This document shows positions 7,757-13,168 of a stretch of 21,998 nucleotides of DNA, piece after piece (position 1 is the first letter of the stretch; each line of letters begins with the position of its first letter). Position numbers and translations under genes: made by a program. The stretch covers positions 1 through 21,998 of the forward strand of contig JAGNTT010000017.1 in the NCBI GenBank assembly GCA_017987425.1, given 5' to 3'. This stretch comes from Candidatus Omnitrophota bacterium (lineage in GTDB: Bacteria; Omnitrophota; Gorgyraeia; Zapsychrales; Fredricksoniimonadaceae). The notes under the pieces are model-generated. The model was not told the DNA's origin and ran no database searches. It worked only from the letters and a program-made list of their open reading frames with translations.

Positions 7757-7800
7757 GTCAAGAAAAGGTCAATTTTAAAAGTAAAACTCTATCGCAGTAG

Positions 7801-7882
7801 CGTTGGTCGGGAATCGTTGATAGTTGTTCGCACATTAGAAATTGGTTAAATTCGATCAACGAGCAACGATTAACGAACAACG
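7801..7882. repeat. Imperfect inverted repeat of CGTTGTTCG/CGAGCAACGAT units, copy 2
   Basis: The arms 7801-7830 and 7853-7882 are complementary at about 24 of 30 positions. The right arm repeats the sequence found in the nuoG-nuoH spacer (1408-1430) with two differences. It directly follows the stop of the kdpE-like gene, so the RNA hairpin may separate the kdpDE message from nuo. There is no uridine tract, which argues against a standard intrinsic terminator. Confidence 0.7.
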
Positions 7883-7885
7883 AAC

Positions 7886-8587
7886 TTAAACATCTATGGA
7901 CAGCCGATAGCCTATCCCCGGTTCGGTCAGAATATAAATGGGCCGGTTGGGATCGGGTTCGATTTTATTGCGCAGATTGCTCATCATAACCCTCAAGAGA
8001 TGGGCAATGCCTTCAAAATCTTCGGTTTTATTCCAGACTTCTTTAAATAACTCCTTATGCGTCAATACTTTTCCCGCGTTCAAAACCAGGATCTTCAAAA
8101 GATTGTACTCAATCGGCGTCAAATGAACCTGCCGGCCTTTAACCACAACGGTGCGCTTGGCGATATCAAACGAGAGCTTTCCGACTGTGAAAATCGTTTC
8201 GTTGCTGCCCGGCAGGAGCCTTCGCATGACCGCCCGGATGCGGGCCAGCATCTCTCCTACTTTAAAAGGTTTGGTCAGATAATCGTCCGCGCCGGCATCA
8301 AGCGCCGCGATCTTGTCGGTTTCGCTGTCACGGACGGACAATATAATAATAGGTATCTTGGACCGCTCGCGCACGCGTTCGACAACTTTGGTGCCGTCCA
8401 TGTCCGGAAGCCCCAAATCGAGAATGATGACATCAGGGTAAGAATAAATCGCATGGTTGATCGCCTCTTCCCCGTCTTCCGCCTCGAACACGTTATATCC
8501 GTGAGAGACTAAAGTGGCTTTCATAAAACGCCTTATCGTCTTTTCATCATCCACGATCAGGATGCGCATGCTTTGATCGTTAGGCAT
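7886..8587 (-). CDS. kdpE: KdpE-like OmpR-family response regulator
   Basis: DNA-binding response regulator, 233 residues. The receiver domain has the acidic pair D13-D14, the phosphoacceptor D57 in IILDLGLPDMDG and the lysine in YLTKPF. A C-terminal winged helix (about 135-230) includes LTPIEYNLLKILVLNAGKV and the GIGYRL hairpin typical of OmpR/PhoB regulators and close to KdpE. The ATG at 8587 follows GGAAAG and overlaps the end of the kinase gene by 8 bases, so the two are co-translated. In classical systems KdpE activates the kdpFABC potassium pump; no such pump gene is in this window, so the target is open. Confidence 0.88.
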   Translation of the reverse strand: MPNDQSMRILIVDDEKTIRRFMKATLVSHGYNVFEAEDGEEAINHAIYSYPDVIILDLGLPDMDGTKVVERVRERSKIPIIILSVRDSETDKIAALDAGADDYLTKPFKVGEMLARIRAVMRRLLPGSNETIFTVGKLSFDIAKRTVVVKGRQVHLTPIEYNLLKILVLNAGKVLTHKELFKEVWNKTEDFEGIAHLLRVMMSNLRNKIEPDPNRPIYILTEPGIGYRLSIDV

Positions 8588-10094
8588 AACTTTCCTGCTC
8601 TTTCCGTATTAACGGTAAAACGACCGACATCGTAACCCCGAGGTCCGGGTTGTTGCGGGCAAAAATCTCACCCTTATGAAGTTCCACAATTCCCTTGCAG
8701 ATGGAAAGGCCGAGACCGGTCCCCGTGATTTGGTGCGGTTTGGCCGCGCGGTAGAATTTATCAAAAATTTTAACGACGTCATCTTTGGGAATACCGATGC
8801 CTTCGTCCTTCACATCAATCCTGATTTTATCATCCGAATGTTCGGCCCTGATCGTGATGGTCGAGTCCGGCCGAGAATATTTAATCGCGTTATCCACCAG
8901 ATTGATGAACACGCGCATCATCAGCACAAAGTCCATGTGAATTTCCGGACAGTCATCGGGAATATCAATGATGATCTTGCGCTTTTCGATGGCATCCTTG
9001 AGAGACTGCAAAGATGAGCCGACCATGTCCCTTAACTCGCACGGCTCGATGTGAAACTTGAGCGCCTTGGCCTCCAGGCGCGTCATGTCCAACAGATTGC
9101 TCACGAGCCTGTTGAGATGATCGGAATCCGCGTAAGCGGTGGCAAGCAATTCCTCGCGCGTCTGCGAATCCAGCGACGAGGAATCATGCAATAAAGTATC
9201 CAATACGCCCATGATGGAAACAAGCGGCGTGCGCAAGTCATGCGAAATGGAATTCAAAAGCGCGGTCTGAAGTTTTTCCGTCTCGCGCAGGAGTTCGATC
9301 TGATGGGAAACTTCCGCCAGCTTGGTGCGCTGGATCGCCATCGCCGCCTGGTTGGCCAGCGTGTTCAACAGATAATTTTCCTTCGGATTGCAGACGACCT
9401 TATCTTCCTTGAAAAACACACCCAAAACACCTAAAACTCCCTGCGCCGTTTTTAGCGGTAAATATTGGGCTTTGGATTCCTTGAACATGTTGGTGCATGA
9501 TCCGGCGGGCTGGCCGTTTTCCGAAACCCATTGTGTGATCCCCAATTCATACTCGGTCAGAGGAAACTCGGGATCGCTGCTGATCAATTCCAGATGCCCG
9601 TTCTCCTTAAAAAAAACCGTCACATAACAATTGAAAATCTCGCCGATCTTCACGCGCAGGACTTCGAGAACTTCTTTGAATGAATCGGAAGAGGCCAGGT
9701 CCTTGCTTAACTGATAAAGCATGGTGGCCTGCTGCTCGCGCTCGCTCGCTTCGATGGCCTGCTCTCTGATTTTGGAAGTCAGCGTACTCACCAGAAATCC
9801 GACGATCAGAAAGGCAATCAGAATGGAGGCCGATTGAATGTCAAACCCATTGACCGACGTATGCGGCGGAACAAAAAAATGGTTAAACATGAAGACACTC
9901 GCGATCGAGGTCATGATCGCGGGACCTCGCCCCCAGCGGATGGCGATCATAACCACGATCAGTAGATAAAACATGTCCAGATTCATCGGACCGAAGATAG
10001 TCCGGACCGACGAACCCAAAAACGTGGTCAGAAAAATGATCAGCAGACTGTTGATGTACGGCAGAATTCTTTGGATGATCTTCGATGTGTTCAT
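8580..10094 (-). CDS. KdpD-like sensor histidine kinase lacking the N-terminal KdpD domain
   Basis: Membrane histidine kinase of 504 residues, partner of the overlapping kdpE-like regulator. It begins with four tightly packed membrane segments (about 12-105) containing NHFFVPP, as in the DUF4118 region of KdpD. A GAF-like domain (about 130-260), a HisKA domain with phosphoacceptor H285 in NSISHDLRTPL, and an HATPase domain with NAIKY, DEGIGI and GTGLGLSI follow. Classical KdpD is about 890 residues and starts with a nucleotide-binding KdpD domain and a UspA-like domain; both are absent. I chose the ATG at 10094. A TTG at 10127 in the same frame is the alternative. Confidence 0.87.
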   Translation of the reverse strand: MNTSKIIQRILPYINSLLIIFLTTFLGSSVRTIFGPMNLDMFYLLIVVMIAIRWGRGPAIMTSIASVFMFNHFFVPPHTSVNGFDIQSASILIAFLIVGFLVSTLTSKIREQAIEASEREQQATMLYQLSKDLASSDSFKEVLEVLRVKIGEIFNCYVTVFFKENGHLELISSDPEFPLTEYELGITQWVSENGQPAGSCTNMFKESKAQYLPLKTAQGVLGVLGVFFKEDKVVCNPKENYLLNTLANQAAMAIQRTKLAEVSHQIELLRETEKLQTALLNSISHDLRTPLVSIMGVLDTLLHDSSSLDSQTREELLATAYADSDHLNRLVSNLLDMTRLEAKALKFHIEPCELRDMVGSSLQSLKDAIEKRKIIIDIPDDCPEIHMDFVLMMRVFINLVDNAIKYSRPDSTITIRAEHSDDKIRIDVKDEGIGIPKDDVVKIFDKFYRAAKPHQITGTGLGLSICKGIVELHKGEIFARNNPDLGVTMSVVLPLIRKEQESYA

Positions 10095-10158
10095 ATGGTA
10101 AGGGACGGGGTAACCCCGCTCCTGCAAATTGCGTTAAACCGCTTATTTATATGGCACA

Positions 10159-10187
10159 ATCATAAAGGTAAACCCCTGTTTCGTCAA
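10159..10187 (-). promoter_or_regulatory. Sigma70-type promoter for the kdpDE-like genes
   Basis: On the minus strand TTGACG (10182-10187) is followed after exactly 17 bases by TATGAT (10159-10164), each matching the consensus at 5 of 6 positions. Transcription would start near 10152, about 58 bases before the kinase ATG. It begins just after the terminator of the upstream structured RNA, which gives the two-component genes their own transcript. Confidence 0.65.
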
Positions 10188-10207
10188 TTTTTCTGACGCC
10201 GTGCCGT

Positions 10208-10252
10208 AAAAAGATTAAACCTCTGCAAATTATTCATTCGCAGAGGTTTAAT
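10208..10252 (-). terminator. Strong intrinsic terminator
   Basis: ATTAAACCTCTGC and GCAGAGGTTTAAT (10240-10252 and 10214-10226) form a perfect 13-bp stem with a 13-base loop. On the minus strand the stem is followed by CTTTTT. On the plus strand no uridine tract follows, so the terminator acts on minus-strand transcripts and ends whatever is transcribed across 10253-10460. Confidence 0.8.
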
Positions 10253-10415
10253 AGGGAGTTTAGAGATCCCTCTCTCGTGTACTCGTTCGGGATGAACCAT
10301 CGGGTAAGGAAGCAAAAAAGATGCCCGATGGGTTCAAATTTGCGGGGGGACTGTGGTGGCTAAATAGTAATGGGTTCTCAAATGAAAGCCCACCACACCC
10401 TCTTTGTCTTCCCTA
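10208..10415 (-). ncRNA. Candidate structured RNA upstream of kdpDE
   Basis: This region has no credible reading frame but can fold as a closed domain. UAGGGA (10410-10415) pairs with UCCCUA (10252-10257), an AGAG/CUCU pair can extend it inward, and two hairpins lie inside: UGUGGUGG/CCACCACA (10390-10397 with 10352-10359, read on the plus strand as ccaccaca and tgtggtgg) and CCCGAUGG/CCAUCGGG (10324-10331 with 10297-10304). The domain ends in the 13-bp terminator at 10208-10252. A TAAAAT box lies 7-8 bases before the 5' end of the closing stem, without a convincing -35 box. I could not match it to 6S, SRP, RNase P, tmRNA or a riboswitch class I know. It could be a stand-alone sRNA of about 205 bases or a 3' UTR element. 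Confidence 0.5.
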
Positions 10416-10467
10416 AAAAGTAATTTTAGAGATAGTTACTTGAGGGCGCCCCCCAATGCTGAAATGA

Positions 10468-10674
10468 CTAATCATCCAGCTTGACAGTTTTTTCAGCTTC
10501 AAGCCAGTCCTCAACTTCGTGCCCCGGTTCAAATCCGCGCACTTCCGCGAGTTCATAGGCTCGGCGGCGAATATCTTCTTCACTGATCGTGCTTACATTT
10601 TGCTCTTGCCGGGAAGAAAAATTATTCGTCTTTTGCTCTTTGACTTCTTCCCGAATCCGATTTTGCTTTTTCAT
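10468..10674 (-). CDS. DUF2934 family protein
   Basis: Small soluble protein of 68 residues. The C-terminal half, IRRRAYELAEVRGFEPGHEV followed by EDWLEAEK, is the recognisable DUF2934 motif, a short helical domain found in many environmental bacteria, often beside stress genes; its function is not known. The N-terminal 30 residues are charged and probably disordered. AGGAGA stands before the ATG at 10674. It starts 9 bases after the rhodanese stop, so both are probably on one message. Confidence 0.85.
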   Translation of the reverse strand: MKKQNRIREEVKEQKTNNFSSRQEQNVSTISEEDIRRRAYELAEVRGFEPGHEVEDWLEAEKTVKLDD

Positions 10675-10683
10675 GGCATTCTC

Positions 10684-11064
10684 CTATGTTTTGACTTCCA
10701 GTTTGTTTTTTTCCCAGGCTTCAAATCCGCCTTCCATCTCCATTACGGAATAACCGTCGGTCGCGAATTCGACCGCCGCTTTTGCCGCCAAATGGCAGGT
10801 TTGCGTATAACAATACAAAATGTTCATCTTGTCCCGGCTTAAACCTTCCTGAGAACTCCAGAGTTCCTTCGGAATGTTGACGGCCCCGGGCACGTGTCCG
10901 GCCTGATAATCCTTTTCCGCACGGACGTCGACGATGTTGATCTCCGCGCCCTCATTGATCTTGCGGCTGACTTCAACCGGGCCTGTGGTAAAGGAGAGCT
11001 TCTGTTCAAAGAATAGTTTGGCTTGTTCGGGATCGTTGGTTTTTGTTTCAGTCGCTATCATCAC
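10684..11064 (-). CDS. Single-domain rhodanese-like sulfurtransferase
   Basis: Cytoplasmic protein of 126 residues with one rhodanese domain. NIVDVRAEKDYQAGHVPGAVNIP (about 43-65) is the CH2A-type region, and the active-site loop is CYTQTCH with catalytic C85, followed by the EMEGGFEAWE end motif. The catalytic cysteine would carry a persulfide or transfer sulfur; the substrate cannot be read from sequence. A second cysteine (C90) in the loop is notable and could form a disulfide with C85. The ATG at 11064 follows GAGGT. There is a DUF2934 gene downstream and a cysteine-rich metal-binding gene upstream. Confidence 0.88.
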   Translation of the reverse strand: MMIATETKTNDPEQAKLFFEQKLSFTTGPVEVSRKINEGAEINIVDVRAEKDYQAGHVPGAVNIPKELWSSQEGLSRDKMNILYCYTQTCHLAAKAAVEFATDGYSVMEMEGGFEAWEKNKLEVKT

Positions 11065-11081
11065 GCACCTCTATTTCCGTC

Positions 11082-11315
11082 CTAATCTCTGTCCTGCACG
11101 ATATGAGCACCCGACTCGCTGGCGCAATGGACGCAGCAATAGATGACTTCGTTTTCCTCGACGCCATGGCCGATGATTTTGCAGCCGCAGTGCGAACAGA
11201 TAGGAGCAAGCGCCTGAATGGCGCATTCAAAGGAATCAAAAGTATGGACCTGTTGTTTAAATCGGATTTCAAACGTCTTGTCGTAGATGTTTCCGCAAGT
11301 TTCACATTTAGCCAT
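11082..11315 (-). CDS. Small cysteine-rich metal-binding protein (metallothionein-like)
   Basis: A 77-residue soluble protein with nine cysteines: C4, C7, C31, C40, C43, C45, C60, C61 and C64, arranged as CxxC, CxxCxC and CCxxC, with several histidines. It belongs to a small family often labelled prokaryotic metallothionein and recognisable by MAKCETCG, HTFDSFECAI and CSHCGCKIIGHG. It most likely binds zinc or another soft metal; whether it stores metal or has a regulatory role is not evident. The ATG at 11315 is chosen over one at 11339 because AGGAGA precedes it at the right distance and family members begin there. Confidence 0.8.
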   Translation of the reverse strand: MAKCETCGNIYDKTFEIRFKQQVHTFDSFECAIQALAPICSHCGCKIIGHGVEENEVIYCCVHCASESGAHIVQDRD

Positions 11316-11399
11316 AACTATCTCCTTTGCATTGAACAATGCTTTCCCAGAGTGTCAGCTCCGCAGCGGGGAAGCGGAGACGCCGAGAACTTAGGATAT

Positions 11400-11692
11400 T
11401 TATAGTAACTTCACACTGAAGGTATCGCATTCGGGTTTTGCGTCGTGCAGGGAAATATGGATCCCGTGGGCCGTGCATTCAAAATGATCATTGTGTATGC
11501 ACGTTCCATTTTACAGGCGCCGACGCTTCCGACCTCTTGTGCGATACCGCCCTTTTCTTGATTCTTGCAAAAGGTATCGCAAAGGGGTTCCGGGCCGTCC
11601 ACTGTAATTGCGGCGGCCCGGCAATTCTCATGATCGTTGTAAGCGCATTCTTCAACGTTGCAGAACGTCACAGCCGGCATGCTCGTTTTCAT
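11400..11692 (-). pseudogene. DUF1540 protein with a one-base frameshift
   Basis: A cysteine-rich protein with two DUF1540 repeats, a probable metal-binding family. Repeat 1 (FCNVEECAYNDHENC, then LCDTF) is in frame from the ATG at 11692, which follows a perfect AAGGAGG. After GACKMER, near 11502-11503, the reading frame breaks: it continues with unrelated sequence to a stop at 11411, while the neighbouring frame reads CIHNDHFECTAHGIHIS, then ECDTFSVKLL and a stop at 11400. Adding one base in the arginine codon restores a 97-residue protein with two complete repeats. It is either a recent mutation or a sequencing error; the intact coding sense of the second half favours a very recent event or an error. 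Confidence 0.82.
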
Positions 11693-11733
11693 GGAAACCT
11701 CCTTGCCCACGGACAGGCAGGATACCCCGGCGT

Positions 11734-12030
11734 TTAATCTTTATCACCGTGTTCTTTTTTCATTTCTTTTTTCATCTTGCCCCACTGGTCAAACTGCTCG
11801 GCGGAAAGAACATTTTTGAGACGTTCTTCCTTGGCGTCGCCGGCCTGTTCAACCGATTTCTTGTAGTCTTCCATGATGGTCTTGGTTTCCGCTTCCTGCT
11901 GCTGGTTTAAACCAAGAGCGACTTTTAATTTCTGGACTTTGTCATTCACATCAAATTCCTTGTTTGCACGCGCGGACAAAGGGGCCAAACACAAAATCAT
12001 TGCCGCCATTAAAGTCATGATGTATTTCAT
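11734..12030 (-). CDS. Spy/CpxP-like periplasmic protein
   Basis: A 98-residue secreted protein. A signal peptide is clear (lysine at position 2, hydrophobic core, then LSARA cleavage region near 22). The mature part is helical and charged, with LGLNQQQEAETKTIMEDY, then LSAEQFDQWGKMKKE, the spaced L-x-x-Q type repeats of the Spy/CpxP/LTXXQ group. Family members act as periplasmic chaperones or stress sensors; in this protein the role is inferred. The ATG at 12030 follows AGGAGA; a longer reading frame to 12135 overlaps the upstream gene and lacks a signal peptide at its start. Confidence 0.72.
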   Translation of the reverse strand: MKYIMTLMAAMILCLAPLSARANKEFDVNDKVQKLKVALGLNQQQEAETKTIMEDYKKSVEQAGDAKEERLKNVLSAEQFDQWGKMKKEMKKEHGDKD

Positions 12031-12097
12031 AGTTATTCTCCTTTGTTGGTTTTGAATGCTATTTTTAAATTCATTAAAAACTGTAAAACCCCGTTCT

Positions 12098-12457
12098 TTA
12101 AAAATAGTTATTAAAACGGGACGGCTCCTGCCCATACTGTGAAAAAATATCGTTAGGTATTTCCGGCTGACGCTCTTCCTTTTCCAGAAGCCTTAAAATG
12201 GCCTGTGACCGGTCCGCGTAATAATCCCTGTAGGGATGGACATCGGCGGTCTGATATGTGTGGGCAGACCGGTTCCGCGGTTTACGGGGCGCCTTGGGAA
12301 GCTCTAATGCGGCCGCCTGTTTTTTCGAACGAGGCGCGCGCTTACCATCTCCCGAATAATACATTTCCTCCCGCACAAACTCACCGGCCTGTGTTGTCGG
12401 AGCTTTTACTTTTCTTTTAGCCTTTTTGGCTTTATCTAAAATTTTCTTCGCAGGCAT
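12098..12457 (-). CDS. Small basic protein, weakly DUF6496-like
   Basis: A 119-residue hydrophilic protein. The first 20 residues are lysine-rich (KKILDKAKKAKRKVK), suggesting nucleic-acid or membrane-surface binding. The middle part, GKRAPRSKKQAAALELPKA, recalls the KQAIAIGLSEARKA motif of DUF6496 proteins but is diverged. The C-terminal half, with HTYQTADVHPYRDYYADRS, is not recognised. The ATG at 12457 follows a strong AGGAGGT, so it is very likely translated. It leads a run of small genes that ends at the DUF2934 gene. I do not assign a function. Confidence 0.65.
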   Translation of the reverse strand: MPAKKILDKAKKAKRKVKAPTTQAGEFVREEMYYSGDGKRAPRSKKQAAALELPKAPRKPRNRSAHTYQTADVHPYRDYYADRSQAILRLLEKEERQPEIPNDIFSQYGQEPSRFNNYF

Positions 12458-12560
12458 CTAACACCTCCTCTTTCTTGTTAATTGAAGTATAAAAAAAACG
12501 ACATTAAAGGAAGATTAAAAAAATACTAAAAATCTTTAATTACCGTCGATTGGGGTATCA

Positions 12561-12643
12561 CCCCCACTCATTTTGCTTTGGTCTTTGAAAGTTCAAAGCA
12601 AAATGCGGCAGTGGGGGTTGTTCAATGCTTCTGCATTGAACAA
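12561..12643. repeat. Two adjacent long palindromes
   Basis: CCCCCACT (12561-12568) pairs with AGTGGGGG (12610-12617), and a perfect 12-bp stem CATTTTGCTTTG/CAAAGCAAAATG (12569-12580 with 12594-12605) continues it inward, with a CGGC bulge on one side. Directly next to it TTGTTCAATGC (12618-12628) pairs with GCATTGAACAA (12633-12643) around a TTCT loop. GCATTGAACAA also occurs at 11329-11339 in front of the metallothionein-like gene. The spacer 12458-12560 shows nothing else but AT-rich sequence. Confidence 0.8.
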
Positions 12644-12680
12644 AAAAATCCCTGCTGCTTGGTATAACAAACGGCAGGGA
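12642..12680 (-). terminator. Intrinsic terminator of the TonB/YfiR/kinase cassette
   Basis: On the minus strand TCCCTGC (12674-12680 side) pairs with GCAGGGA (12649-12655 side), a GUUUG/CAAGC inner stem extends it, and a run of seven T (12642-12648) follows. It lies 36 bases after the stop of the stand-alone receiver gene and closes that operon. Confidence 0.82.
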
Positions 12681-12715
12681 AGATCTAATTAAGATGCGGT
12701 TAACTTTTAACGGGT

Positions 12716-13120
12716 TCAGGAAGAGACAAATTTGTCGCCGGAATGGACGGCGCGGATGGCATCCGCGAGGGAACTGACGACTTTGTCCTTGCTGACATAT
12801 CCCTTGGCGCCGGCCTCGAGACATTTGGCTGAATAATAATTCTCCGAATGCGCCGAGAGAATGATGATCTTTGCCGTCAGATTGATCTTGGCCATTTCCT
12901 CAAGGATTGATGTTTCCGAGTGGGAATCAAAGACAAGGTCAAAGATGGCCACATCAGGCTTATGCTCGTCAAGAACCCTGAGGGCCTCCTGCCACGTTTC
13001 GGCCTCGGCGCAAACTTCGATATCATCCTCGCCTCTAAGGATTTCCTGGACAAGATAACGGATCTGCTTATTGTCGTCGACAATGATTGTTTTGATCCGT
13101 GAGCATGAAATATTATTCAT
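12716..13120 (-). CDS. Stand-alone response regulator receiver (no output domain)
   Basis: A 134-residue single-domain response regulator of the NarL/FixJ receiver type. Acidic residues D15-D16, phosphoacceptor D61 in VAIFDLVFD, T/S position in ILSAHS and K111 in YVSKD are all present. It ends at SGDKFVSS, exactly where full-length NarL relatives continue into a helix-turn-helix, and no helix-turn-helix is found in the other frames. It may act by protein contact or as a phosphate sink in a relay. The ATG at 13120 follows AAAGGG; a TTG at 13141 is the alternative. It lies 48 bases after the hybrid kinase gene. Confidence 0.85.
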   Translation of the reverse strand: MNNISCSRIKTIIVDDNKQIRYLVQEILRGEDDIEVCAEAETWQEALRVLDEHKPDVAIFDLVFDSHSETSILEEMAKINLTAKIIILSAHSENYYSAKCLEAGAKGYVSKDKVVSSLADAIRAVHSGDKFVSS

Positions 13121-13168
13121 AGATACACCCTTTATTATCAAGTTTTATAAATATGTTTCAGACACGTT

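Noticed and set aside
7801..7882. Intrinsic terminator after the kdpE-like gene
   Set aside because: The stem is long but imperfect and has no uridine tract on the minus strand.
10297..10331. SRP RNA, because the plus strand has AAGGAAGCA in a hairpin loop
   Set aside because: The GGAA tetraloop with the matching asymmetric loop is absent and the terminator shows minus-strand transcription.
10340..10415. Cobalamin riboswitch, because AGGGAA and CAGTCCCCCCGCAA occur on the minus strand
   Set aside because: The B12 box and core spacing are missing, the terminator closes the transcript before kdpDE, and there is no cobalamin gene next to it.
10208..10415. 6S RNA
   Set aside because: Length and position of a closing stem fit, but two side-by-side hairpins replace the long rod with a central bubble; left as unidentified.
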